NCBI RefSeq assembly: GCF_022919715.1
Contig: NZ_CP095042.1
Coordinates: 3,472,001 to 3,536,000, forward strand
Direction: 5' to 3'
DNA length: 64,000 nt
Source: Agromyces sp. H17E-10
Lineage (GTDB): Bacteria; Actinomycetota; Actinomycetes; Actinomycetales; Microbacteriaceae
The notes beneath the pieces are model-generated. The model was not told the origin of the DNA and did no database searches. It was given only the letters and a program-made list of their open reading frames with translations. Of this stretch, positions 15,805-24,234 are shown one piece after another (the first letter of the stretch is position 1; each line of letters opens with the position of its first letter). The position numbers were made by a program, and so were the translations under genes.

Positions 15805-17235
15805 GTGGCTGATGACGAGAGCACCCGCGAGACGCTGTACGTCCCGGATCGCTTTGAGATGTTGCGCGACGTGGGCGAGGGAACGCTCAAGACCCTAGTG
15901 ATTGCGGTAGACAGCAGCCTTCACTTGCTCGATGACCGGTTTGAAGACCTCCAAGCGGCAGGGCGTGGCGGGCTCATGATTCTTCGAGGCGACCCCGGCA
16001 CAGGTAAGTCCACGTTCCTCGACACCGTTGGTCTCTTCAGGGACGGTGTGACCACAGTCCATATCTCAAACGACACGGACGTCGCGCAAGCCCTACAGAC
16101 TCTGCCTTCCACGGACGTGCCGCGAATCGTCGTCATTGAGGGAAGGGAAGCTCTTCTCGACGTTTCACAGGCTGCGCTTGAGGCTTTCATGCACAGTATC
16201 AACGGGTTCGTTAGATCCCCATCGGGGCGCTCAACGCTCGTCGTCTGGCCGACCAACACTGACGCGCTAGCGGAGGCGCTCGCCAATCTCGGAAAGCAGA
16301 TCGGGGGTTCGGCACTCCTCGGAGTAGGCGACTCGATCGTCCATTTTGACGGGCCGCCGAGGCCACAGTACATCCGCATCGGCGAGCTCACCGTCGCTGC
16401 CTTGAACGACAGCGCCTCGCTGCTCGCGTTAGGTGTCACAAACGACCGGGCCGAAGAGCTCGCCGCCCAGGCGGACTCTGTAGGCGACTTCCTCGCGCTC
16501 CTCCGAGGGGAACTGCGTAAGAACGGCGCCCGTGTCAAAAAGCTGCTGCAAGTCGAACAGCCTCGCGTGTGGGTCGTGGTGATAGCTGGCAATGACCCGG
16601 AGGGTGATGTGGCGGCGGTGACGCGAGGGGAGCAATCGCATGCCGACGTCCCACGGCTGATGTCATCAACCGGCGCCAACATCGTGGCGGAGCTAAAGGA
16701 GGAGCCTGACACGCTCGGAATCCTTGGCACTGTGCTCGATGCGCGGGTGATGCACGTGGAGCAGATTGCCGCGCTGGCGATCGCTCGCCAGTTTGGAAAT
16801 GAGAAGCTGCGTGCATTGATGAAGATGGAGGGTCTCTCCACCGCTCGCGATAAGAAGGCTGTGGAAAGAGTCCGTTCCAGCGAACTTGGTGTTCTCCTCG
16901 GGGGCGGCAAACTCGGAGTGAAGCGGCGCGGCAAGAAGGCAGGCGGAAGCACGACGACCGCGTTCGCGGGTCTCGCCAAGATCGCGCAGACAAATGACGG
17001 TCTGCTGAACCGCGCGATCGCGGATGCACTAGTCGAGGCCGGATTGGCAGACGCCTACGAACTGGAAAAGGAGCTGTCGGGACCCGTCAAGTACTTCAGC
17101 GACATCGCGGTACGCCAAGGGGATGACCTCATTCGCATAGAGGTGATGTGGCGTCTCAAGACTGGGCGAGCGCAGATTTCCAACTACGTGCTCTCCAAGC
17201 TTGGCAATTACGCGAAGGCTGTCGGCCTCTTATGA
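15805..17235 (+). CDS. P-loop ATPase with possible C-terminal nuclease-like segment
   Basis: The 476-residue protein has a Walker A motif GDPGTGKST (residues 62-70), a Walker B-like VVIEGRE (about 109-115) and a sensor-like WPTN (149-152), so it is an AAA/STAND-like NTPase. The middle region is helical. Residues 360-385 form a basic Gly/Lys-rich linker. The C-terminal segment (SDIAVRQGDDLIRIEVMWR, then SNYVLSKLGNYAKA) has an Asp433...Glu446 arrangement reminiscent of PD-(D/E)xK nucleases but lacks a clean ExK. I do not recognise the family. The start is a GTG at 15805; the upstream 46 in-frame codons look non-coding. It follows the EVE-DUF3883 gene. Confidence 0.6.
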   Translation: MADDESTRETLYVPDRFEMLRDVGEGTLKTLVIAVDSSLHLLDDRFEDLQAAGRGGLMILRGDPGTGKSTFLDTVGLFRDGVTTVHISNDTDVAQALQTLPSTDVPRIVVIEGREALLDVSQAALEAFMHSINGFVRSPSGRSTLVVWPTNTDALAEALANLGKQIGGSALLGVGDSIVHFDGPPRPQYIRIGELTVAALNDSASLLALGVTNDRAEELAAQADSVGDFLALLRGELRKNGARVKKLLQVEQPRVWVVVIAGNDPEGDVAAVTRGEQSHADVPRLMSSTGANIVAELKEEPDTLGILGTVLDARVMHVEQIAALAIARQFGNEKLRALMKMEGLSTARDKKAVERVRSSELGVLLGGGKLGVKRRGKKAGGSTTTAFAGLAKIAQTNDGLLNRAIADALVEAGLADAYELEKELSGPVKYFSDIAVRQGDDLIRIEVMWRLKTGRAQISNYVLSKLGNYAKAVGLL

Positions 17236-17625
17236 CCCGGGGTCGACGAGGGCTCAGACTGGCGGCAACTGATCCAAGGGAGAGTCACGTCGCCCCCTCG
17301 AAGTGATCGCTGGGACTGAGGCGCTGTTGCGCTTGCCACGGTGTTGACCGTCCACGGTGAGCCGGTAGCCGTGGTGAGGCCTTCTGCGTTGAGCGCGTCG
17401 GCGGTACCGGTCAGCGTGTGTGTGGTGCGAAGGGCGAGCAGCCGGTCGCCCGTGAACTGCGGCAGCGCGGACACCCGGCCCATGTGCTTACCCTGACGCT
17501 CGGCGGCCTGCATGGCGGCAGACGTGCGTTCGCCGATCACGCGGCGCTCCCACTTCGCTACCGACGTTGGCAACCAGCTCCCCGGTCGGGGTCGACGTGT
17601 CGACGGGGGCGTTCTTTGTGGCCAT
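17211..17625 (-). pseudogene. Serine recombinase/resolvase remnant, truncated and frameshifted
   Basis: One frame (17625-17563) reads MATKNAPVDTSTPTGELVANV, the region before helix E of serine recombinases. The next frame (from 17564) continues SVAKWERRVIGERTSAAM, KHMGRVSALPQF and a resolvase-type helix-turn-helix (TGTADALNAEGLTTATGSPW). The N-terminal catalytic region with the nucleophilic serine is missing and there is a frameshift at about 17563, so it cannot be active. The frame runs past its natural end into the 3' end of the ATPase gene. A ribosome-site-like AAGGAGAG and a perfect SOS box lie upstream. It is probably the decayed mobility gene of the island. Confidence 0.75.
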
Positions 17626-17653
17626 GATGCTCTCCTTGTCGGCCCAGTGGAAT

Positions 17654-17671
17654 CTCGAACGTATGTTCGAG
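17654..17671. promoter_or_regulatory. LexA/SOS box
   Basis: CTCGAAC-GTAT-GTTCGAG is a perfect palindrome and fits the Gram-positive LexA consensus CGAAC-RNRY-GTTYG exactly. It lies about 30 nt upstream of the ATG of the recombinase remnant (17625, minus strand). Confidence 0.65.
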
Positions 17672-17796
17672 TGGAATGGAACTTTGCCTGACGGGGACCC
17701 TTCGAGCAAACGGGCCATGAGACGGTGCGCGGCGGGGTGTCGCTTGCGTGGCAGCGGGTGTCCTCGCCCGCGTCGTTGAGAGACCGCAGGGGTCGC

Positions 17797-17805
17797 CAAC
17801 GGGCC
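17797..17805. repeat. Right junction microhomology CAACGGGCC
   Basis: Identical to 10562-10570 in the cpaF remnant. It lies where tadG-like sequence resumes. Confidence 0.5.
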
Positions 17806-18176
17806 GGGGCTACGCCCTCGTGCTCGTCGTGGCGTCGGCGACCTCGCTCTACCTCGACCGCAAGCGCCTCTTCACCCTCGCCGACGGTGCCGCGCTCGCC
17901 GGTGCCGAGATCTGGAACCTCGACGAGGTCCGCGTCGACGGTGGAGAGCTCGCGGTCGAACTCGACGACACCGGCGTCCGGCGAGCGGCGAGCGAATACC
18001 TCGGCGACGCCGTGCGCGAACTCGACGAACTCGAACTCGTCTCGGCCGGCTCGGGCGACGGTCGAACGGCGACCGTGACGCTCCGCGCCGTCTGGCACGC
18101 ACCGATCTCCACCGAACTCGTGCCGATCACGGTGCCCATCGAGGTCACGGCGACGGCGCGCTCGGTGTTCCACTGA
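17802..18176 (+). pseudogene. TadG-like pilus assembly protein, C-terminal remnant
   Basis: About 125 residues match the TadE/TadG-like family: hydrophobic GYALVLVVASATSLYL, then the family motif DRKRLFTLADGAALAGA, and a beta-rich extracellular end. The N-terminus and any start codon have been lost at the island boundary (about 17800). Upstream in-frame sequence to 17748 does not resemble the family. Together with the cpaF remnant it shows that a tad/Flp pilus locus once stood here and has been deleted from the inside. Confidence 0.75.
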
Positions 18177-18270
18177 GCCGACGGCTACGCAGGGCCACCG
18201 CGGCGGCATCGGACTCGTCGTTCTCGCCCGCGTGGGAATGCGGGCCGCCCGCGACTGCTTGACTTGGAGC

Positions 18271-18669
18271 ATGACGATCGAGATCTCAGACCACTTCGCC
18301 CGCATCCTCGAAGCGCCCGTGTTCGCCTTCCTCGGCACCACCCGCCCGAACGGCGAGGTGCAGGTCAACCCGATGTGGTTCGAGTTCGACGCCGAGACGC
18401 AGACCATCCGGTTCACGCACACGACGAAGCGCGCGAAGTTCCGCAACCTGCAGCAGAACCCGGCCATGACGCTCGCGATGACCGACCCCGAGAACGCGCA
18501 CAAGTACGTCGAGGTGCGCGGTCGCCTCGCCGAGGTCGTCCCCGACCCCGAGGGCGCCTTCTACGTGCACCTCGGGCAGCGCTACGGCGACGCCGACACC
18601 CCCGTTCCCGCCGACCACCCCGACCGCGTCATCCTCGTCATGCAGATCGAGAAGGTCAACGGCCGCTGA
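18271..18669 (+). CDS. PPOX class F420-dependent oxidoreductase
   Basis: The 132-residue split-barrel protein has the pyridoxamine-oxidase-like pattern APVFAFLGTTRPNGEVQVNPMW, FTHTTKRAKFRNLQQNP, and KYVEVRGRLAEVV. Actinobacterial members of this size bind F420 or flavins and reduce unknown substrates. The ATG at 18271 is preceded by GGAG only 1-2 nt away, so translation initiation may be weak; no in-frame alternative fits the family better. It is transcribed alone and ends facing the MFS gene across an inverted-repeat structure. Confidence 0.85.
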   Translation: MTIEISDHFARILEAPVFAFLGTTRPNGEVQVNPMWFEFDAETQTIRFTHTTKRAKFRNLQQNPAMTLAMTDPENAHKYVEVRGRLAEVVPDPEGAFYVHLGQRYGDADTPVPADHPDRVILVMQIEKVNGR

Positions 18670-18698
18670 GCTGTGCGGGCGGCTTCGCCGCCGAGAGC

Positions 18699-18770
18699 GT
18701 TCCGGGGGTGCATTTCCGCAAGAATCGGCCCGATCGGGCAAGTCAAGTTACGCGAATACACCCCCGAAAC
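18699..18770. repeat. Imperfect 23-nt inverted repeat with central palindrome
   Basis: Left arm 18699-18721 and right arm 18748-18770 match at 18 of 23 positions. The centre holds the perfect 12-nt palindrome GCCCGATCGGGC (18728-18739). It sits between convergent genes, so it may act as a bidirectional terminator. Confidence 0.55.
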
Positions 18771-18825
18771 GCGTGAACTTGCGGGGCGGTTGCGTGCGCG
18801 GCGCGCGCTGCAAACACAGCGCGGC

Positions 18826-20097
18826 TCAGCGCAGCCGGCGCGGCACGTACTTCGGGATGTAGCGCCAGAGCACGCCCGCGCCGATCAACCCGACGACGCC
18901 CATCGTGGCGCTCGCGGCCATGATCGACACGAGTGACGTCACGCCCGCGACGACGAGCGGCGCGACCGCCTGCCCCGCGTCGCCGATCGTGCGGTAGCCC
19001 GCGAGGAACGGCGCCGGGTTCGCCTTCGGGGCGAGGTCGGCGCCGAGCGTGAGGATCACCCCGCTCGACAGCCCGTTCGCGACGCCGAACAGCAGCGCCA
19101 CCGCCGTGAACCATGCGGCGGCGGCGGGCACGTCGTGGGTGAACGCGAGCACGAGGTGCCCGATCGCGAGTCCGAGGAGGCCGGGGATGGCGCTCCACAT
19201 GCGGCCGAACCGGTCCATCACCTGGCCGCTCACGTAGAACAGGGCGAAGTCGATCGTCGCCGAGATGCCGATCACGAGCGCGGCCTGCTCGGGCGGCATG
19301 CCGATCGACACCGCCCACAGCGGCAGGATCATCGTGCGGCTCGCGCGCAGCGCCGCGAGGATGCCGATGCCCGTGCCGATGCGCGCGAGCACCTCGCGGT
19401 GTACGACGATCGCGCGGAAGACGCCCTGCGAGGCGGCCGCCGCCTCCGCCTCGCCCGCGGTCGGCGCGTCGGGGTCGGTCGCGGATGCCTCGCGCGCGAG
19501 CCGCGCAGCGCCGAACGCCCGCTCGGGGTCGGGCAGCAGCACGAGCACGACGACGACCGCGAAGCAGCTCGCGACGAGCACCCAGAACACCGGCTCCGAC
19601 GTGCCCGCGACGGCGATGATCGCCGCGGCGATGAACGGCCCGATCGCCCAGCCCGCGCGGAACACCCCCGCGAGCGTCGAGAGCGCGCGGGCGCGCACCC
19701 GCTCCGGCACGTAGCTCGTGAGGAACGCGTGCCGGGCGAGCCCGAACACCGCCGTCGCGAGCCCGAGCAGGAACACCCCGACGCCGAGCGCAACCGTCGT
19801 CGGCGACGCGAGCGCGACGAGCACGCCCGTGACGGCGATGAGCGCCGCCCCGATCATGGCGTTGCGCTCGCCGATGCGGGCGACGACCCATCCGGCCGGC
19901 AGATCACCGACGAGTTCGCCGACCATGAGCATCGCCGCGATGAGCCCCGCGAGCGCGAGCGACGCCCCGCGCTCGGTCGCGACGACCGGGATGACGGGGA
20001 TGATCGCGCCCTCGCCGAGCGAGAACAGCAGCGTCGGCAGGTAGGCCGGGAGGATGATGCCGCGCCACGAGAACGGGGTGGCGGAGACGGGCATCAT
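18826..20097 (-). CDS. MFS transporter
   Basis: The 423-residue protein has twelve hydrophobic segments and major-facilitator loops: AGWVVARIGERNAMI after TM2 (the DRxGRR-like motif A) and a matching QVMDRFGRMW in the second half. It resembles drug/solute exporters of the 12-TM group; no substrate can be read. Two adjacent ATGs (20097 and 20094) are possible starts. Tandem hydrophobic halves are joined by a cytoplasmic loop rich in Ala/Glu/Asp. It is downstream of the subtilase terminator, so it probably has its own promoter. Confidence 0.85.
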   Translation of the reverse strand: MMPVSATPFSWRGIILPAYLPTLLFSLGEGAIIPVIPVVATERGASLALAGLIAAMLMVGELVGDLPAGWVVARIGERNAMIGAALIAVTGVLVALASPTTVALGVGVFLLGLATAVFGLARHAFLTSYVPERVRARALSTLAGVFRAGWAIGPFIAAAIIAVAGTSEPVFWVLVASCFAVVVVLVLLPDPERAFGAARLAREASATDPDAPTAGEAEAAAASQGVFRAIVVHREVLARIGTGIGILAALRASRTMILPLWAVSIGMPPEQAALVIGISATIDFALFYVSGQVMDRFGRMWSAIPGLLGLAIGHLVLAFTHDVPAAAAWFTAVALLFGVANGLSSGVILTLGADLAPKANPAPFLAGYRTIGDAGQAVAPLVVAGVTSLVSIMAASATMGVVGLIGAGVLWRYIPKYVPRRLR

Positions 20098-20165
20098 CGA
20101 TTCGACGCTACACCCGAGGCGGCTCGCGATCGTGTGCGCGCACGCGAACGGCGCCGGGACGCGAC

Positions 20166-20197
20166 CGAGGGGCCCGGCCGTACGGCCGAGCCCCTCG
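20166..20197 (-). terminator. Hairpin terminator after the subtilase gene
   Basis: CGAGGGGC pairs with GCCCCTCG around an inner GGCCG/CGGCC stem. It lies 25 nt beyond the stop of the gene ending at 20222. Confidence 0.55.
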
Positions 20198-20221
20198 TCG
20201 TTCTCACTGGGGGAGTGAGTC

Positions 20222-23200
20222 TCAGCGGACGCCCTTGGCGGGAGCCGCCTCGAACGCCTTCTCGATCTCCTGCGAGAAGGTGTTGCCCGCGGCATCCTTC
20301 GCGGTCACCCGCAGGTCGACCCAGCCGCCCTTGTCGGAGACCGGGATCTTCGCGGCATAACCGCTCACCCAGGCGCGGCTCTTCACGAAGATGTCGCCGT
20401 CGCCCTCGACCGCACCCGTCGGGTAGTCGGTCTTCGCGGGCTTCAAGGCGATCTCGACCCACTCGCCGCCGGCGCTGCGCGCCTCGAGCTTCGCGTCGGT
20501 GATCGCACCCGCCGGTGCACTGCCGGCGACGTGGCCGAGCTCGAGCCCGAGCTCGATGCCCGTGCCCTTGCGTCGATCTGCGCCCGCCTGGTTCGCGACG
20601 TCGACGTCGAGGTCGTAGTACGCCTGGATCATCGGCAGGAGCCGGTTCGTCCAGTCGCCGAGCTTGCCGTCGCTCGTGAACGTCCAGTCGCTCACCGTCT
20701 TCGTCGAACCCTCGAGGTGCGAACCGTCGTGCGTCGCCGTGCTCACGACGCGCCACTGCTGCTCGCCGTCGCGCAGGTCGAAGATGTTCGCACCCTGGTG
20801 CTCGGCCTGCTTGACGAGCTCGCCGTCGATGTAGACGTCGGTCGTCTGCTTCACGGTCGACGGCTCGATCCAGGTGTCGAACGTGCCGGTGTGGTCGGCG
20901 TCACCGCCGTCGGCCCAGCTCGGCACGTTGATCTGGGTCCAGTCGGACGTGCGGTAGGGCACCCAGAATCCGGTGGCGACGTACGGGCGCACGATGCCGC
21001 CGAAGTACTCCTCGTTCGTGCGCTCGCCGGCCTCGTACGTGCGCTGGAGGTCGCGGATCTCCCACATCACCGACATGACGGCGACCCACTGGTTCCAGCG
21101 GAGGCCTTCGGTGTTGACCCATTCGGTGCGGTCCATGCCGCGCTGCGCGATCATCGGGAAGCCGCTGCCGTACTCGGCACCCGGCACGAAGTCGTAGCGG
21201 AACTCGCCCAGCTGCTCCTTCTGGCCGTGGAACCGGGTGTCGATGCGGGCGAGGTCCTTCTTCGAGTGGGTGTACGAGAGGTCGGTCGGGATCACGCCGT
21301 CGCCGTACTCCGCGATGTCGTACACGACGTCGGAGTAGTGGGTGCCGATGGCCGACACCGAGAGCTTCGGCTTCTTCGCGAGCTGCGCGAGCAGCTCGCG
21401 CCCCTGGACGCCGCTGATGAGCGCGACGGGGATCGCGACGTCGGAGAAGTCCGTCTCCGAGCCGACCCACGCGTTGAACTCGGGGTCGGCGTCGTTCGCG
21501 AGGATGAGCAGCTTCGCACCGGCGGCGACCGCGTCGGCGGCCTGCTGCGAGGCCGATCGCTCGGGCGTGCGGGTCACGACGACGATCTTGCCGGCGGCGC
21601 CGGCCGCGGCGAGCTCGTCGGGGGTGCCGGTGCCGGCGTCGACGGCGGTCGCCTTCAGCGAACCGTCGATCAGGGCGGAGCCGCCGGGCACGATCAGGTC
21701 GAGCTGCTGCTTGCCGGCGGTGACCGCGAGGAGCGGCTTCTGCAGGCGCCAGCGCGTCGTGAAGTCGAAGTCGGCGTCGTCGACCGTCATGGGCTGCGCC
21801 CACATCTCGTCGGTCCAGATCGGCATCATCGCGCTCGCGAGGAAGTCGTCGACCTTCATGTCCATGCGGCGGAACACCTGGTCGAGGCCGTCTTCGCCGA
21901 CATCGAGCGTGACCTGCTCCGTGGTGCGCGCGTCGAGCGCGACCATCTGGTCCTTGTCCAGCTCGACGATCGGCTCGCCGACCATCACGCTCGCGAGCGT
22001 GTCGGCGGTGCGCTGCAGCTCCATGAACGACATGACGGTGTAGTCGCCCTTCATGAGGCGCAGCGTCGTCTCACCGTCGACCCACACCGGCTCGGCGAAC
22101 TGGGTCGCCGGGTTCCAGAGGTACGCGTAGGTCGCGGTCGGGTTGCCCTCGAAGTCGGTCGCCGTGATCGTGAGGTCGTAGCGCTCGGCCTCGGCGATGG
22201 TGCCGAGCGCCGTGCGCGTGACCGGCGTTCCGTCGATCGAGCCCACGAGCGCGCCCGAGAGCTGCGTGCCCGCCGGCACCTTCGAGGGGTCGACCGTCAT
22301 CGTGACCGACCGGGTCTCGCCCGCCGGGATCGTGAGCGACTCGGCGTCGACCGTGAGTGCGTCGAACGCGACGCCGGCCGTCGCCGAGAGGGGGCCGGGG
22401 TCGCCGCCCCCGTCACCGGGCGTGGTGTCGGCGAGGGTCGGCTCGAGCGCCACCGTGACCTCGGCGTCGGTGCGGTTCGTGTACTCGACGGTGCGGGTGA
22501 CGGGTGCCGGCTCCTCGCCCCAGGCGAGCATGCCGAAGTCGCCCGAACCCGAGGCGACCACAGGTGCGTCGAGGGCAGCTGCGACGTTGATGACGCCCGT
22601 TCCGCCCTGGTACGGCGTGTAGCCGAGGTCGACGGCCGTGCTCGCGAGCGCCGCCTTCAGCTGGTCGGCCGTGAGGTCGGGGTGCGCGCCGAGCAGGATG
22701 GCGGCGGCGCCGGCGACGTGCGGCGTGGCCATCGAGGTGCCGCTCATCGAGATGTACGGGCCCTCGCCGTTGCTGTCGGCCGAGCGGGCCGCGGTGACGT
22801 CGTTGCCCGGGCCGGTGACGTCGGGCTTCATCGCGCCCGATCGTGCGAGCGGGCCCTGGCTCGTGAAGTACGAGAGGTACCCCGACGGGTCGTCCACGGA
22901 GCCGACGGTGAGGGCGTCGGCCGCCGAACCCGGGGCGCCGATCGTCTCGGCCGCACCGGCGTTGCCGGCTGCGACGACGAACAGCGCACCGGTCTCCTCC
23001 GAGATGCGGTTGAGCGACTCGGCCATGAGGTCCTTGCCGTCGGATGCCTCCGACGAGCCGAGGCTCATCGACACGATCGGCGCGTTCTGGCCGGCCCATT
23101 CCATGGCCTCGATGATCCACGAGTCCTGGCCGTAGCCGTCGTCGCCGAGCACCTTGCCGACGAGGAGGTCGGCGCCGTCGGCCACGCCGCGGTGGGTGCC

Positions 23201-24088
23201 GCCGCTCGCGGCGCCCGTGCCGGCGATGGTCGAGGCGACGTGCGTGCCGTGGCCGTTGACGTCGGTCGCGACATCCCCACCGGGCACGAAGCTCTTCGAC
23301 CCGGGCAGCACGTGGCCGGCGAGGTCGGGGTGGGTGTCGTCGTAGCCGGTGTCGAGCACCGCGACCGTGACGCCCTCACCCGTGTAGCCCTCGGCCCACG
23401 CCTTCGGGGCGTCGATGTAGGGCACGCTCGAGTCGAGGGTCGCCTGCACCTTGCCGTCGAGGTGGATCGCCGAGATGCCGTCGGCGAGCGTCGGCGTCGC
23501 CGAGAGGCTGCGCGCAGACGGACCGGTCGACGCGGTGAGCGCCTGCCAGGCCGAGGCCGAGTCGTCGTGGCCGAGGGTCGCGGCCGCGCCGCCGATGCTC
23601 TCGAGCTGCGCCTGGACGTCGAGTCCGGGAACCGGAGCGGCGAAGGTGCGCGCGGTGGGTGCGGCCTGCTCGACGATGATCGGCGTCGCGTCGACCGACG
23701 CATCGTCGTAGCCGAACTCGATGAGCTTGGTCACGTTGAACAGGTCGCCGTCGAGGGAGCCCGACGCGAGGTAGGGCATCGCGTCCTGGGGAACGACGTG
23801 CAACTGCCCCGCCGCCTCGTACGTCTGCACGCCGGCGCCGTCGACGGCGGTGTCGACGGAGACGGTGTGGGTGCCGTCGGTGAGGTCCGTCACCGTGACG
23901 CGATCGCCGGTGATCAGCGTGACGGTGTGGGCACTGCCGGCGGCCGCGCTCGCGTGGGGAACGCTGGCCGCGGGGGCGGCGGCCGCCGGCAGAGACGCGA
24001 GGCCGATACCCGCGATGCCGATCGCCAGGCCGCTTGTGGCGGCGACGATCGGCAGCAGGCGGCGGCCCGAGGGTTGGGGTCGTGACAT
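20222..24088 (-). CDS. Secreted S8 family serine peptidase (subtilase), 1288 aa
   Basis: A signal peptide (residues 1-38: RR, hydrophobic core, AAAAPA) is followed by a pro-region. The subtilisin triad is Asp246 (VAVLDTGYDDTHPDL), His280 (NGHGTHVAST) and Ser452 (SGTSMATPHVAG), with the oxyanion Asn376 in AAGNAGA. The rest, about 750 residues, is beta-rich. It includes a region like a PA domain (AAGAAGKIVVVTRTPE ... AAGAKLLILANDAD), which often shapes substrate access, and Fn3-like segments. It is far longer than simple subtilisins and probably degrades proteins outside the cell. No sortase signal or C-terminal anchor is visible. GAGAGG precedes the ATG. It is divergent from a regulator gene. 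Confidence 0.92.
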   Translation of the reverse strand: MSRPQPSGRRLLPIVAATSGLAIGIAGIGLASLPAAAAPAASVPHASAAAGSAHTVTLITGDRVTVTDLTDGTHTVSVDTAVDGAGVQTYEAAGQLHVVPQDAMPYLASGSLDGDLFNVTKLIEFGYDDASVDATPIIVEQAAPTARTFAAPVPGLDVQAQLESIGGAAATLGHDDSASAWQALTASTGPSARSLSATPTLADGISAIHLDGKVQATLDSSVPYIDAPKAWAEGYTGEGVTVAVLDTGYDDTHPDLAGHVLPGSKSFVPGGDVATDVNGHGTHVASTIAGTGAASGGTHRGVADGADLLVGKVLGDDGYGQDSWIIEAMEWAGQNAPIVSMSLGSSEASDGKDLMAESLNRISEETGALFVVAAGNAGAAETIGAPGSAADALTVGSVDDPSGYLSYFTSQGPLARSGAMKPDVTGPGNDVTAARSADSNGEGPYISMSGTSMATPHVAGAAAILLGAHPDLTADQLKAALASTAVDLGYTPYQGGTGVINVAAALDAPVVASGSGDFGMLAWGEEPAPVTRTVEYTNRTDAEVTVALEPTLADTTPGDGGGDPGPLSATAGVAFDALTVDAESLTIPAGETRSVTMTVDPSKVPAGTQLSGALVGSIDGTPVTRTALGTIAEAERYDLTITATDFEGNPTATYAYLWNPATQFAEPVWVDGETTLRLMKGDYTVMSFMELQRTADTLASVMVGEPIVELDKDQMVALDARTTEQVTLDVGEDGLDQVFRRMDMKVDDFLASAMMPIWTDEMWAQPMTVDDADFDFTTRWRLQKPLLAVTAGKQQLDLIVPGGSALIDGSLKATAVDAGTGTPDELAAAGAAGKIVVVTRTPERSASQQAADAVAAGAKLLILANDADPEFNAWVGSETDFSDVAIPVALISGVQGRELLAQLAKKPKLSVSAIGTHYSDVVYDIAEYGDGVIPTDLSYTHSKKDLARIDTRFHGQKEQLGEFRYDFVPGAEYGSGFPMIAQRGMDRTEWVNTEGLRWNQWVAVMSVMWEIRDLQRTYEAGERTNEEYFGGIVRPYVATGFWVPYRTSDWTQINVPSWADGGDADHTGTFDTWIEPSTVKQTTDVYIDGELVKQAEHQGANIFDLRDGEQQWRVVSTATHDGSHLEGSTKTVSDWTFTSDGKLGDWTNRLLPMIQAYYDLDVDVANQAGADRRKGTGIELGLELGHVAGSAPAGAITDAKLEARSAGGEWVEIALKPAKTDYPTGAVEGDGDIFVKSRAWVSGYAAKIPVSDKGGWVDLRVTAKDAAGNTFSQEIEKAFEAAPAKGVR

Positions 24089-24234
24089 GCGCGAGCCTCT
24101 CGGTGTAGGGGGAATCCGTGTGACCACCTTCGCCTCCCGCTCGCCTAAAGTGGTGGCGGAGTCCCGCCATGGCTGCGATCCGCCACGGTCCGTGGGTTTC
24201 CGACCGGGGCGAAGCGGGAGACGAGGAGGCCACC

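Larger units (their letters stand above)
10579..17800. mobile_element. Genomic island replacing the tad locus (defence-type cargo)
   Basis: About 7.2 kb of visibly lower G+C DNA is bounded by a truncated cpaF and a truncated tadG. The middle tad genes (tadB, tadC, flp, tadE/F) that normally lie between them are missing. Cargo includes an HEPN protein, an AlbA_2 protein, an EVE-like/DUF3883 nuclease, a P-loop ATPase and a broken serine recombinase near the right end. No tRNA target, terminal inverted repeats or intact integrase are visible, so mobility is inferred from content and boundaries. Edges are accurate to about 10-30 bp. Confidence 0.75.

Noticed and set aside
10579..17800. CRISPR array or intact integrase in the island
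   Set aside because: No spaced direct repeats are visible, and the only recombinase is truncated and frameshifted.
20531..24085. 1184-residue plus-strand open frame opposite the subtilase
   Set aside because: It is the antisense of a coding region with strong motifs and has Arg/Val/Glu-biased shadow composition typical of high-G+C DNA.
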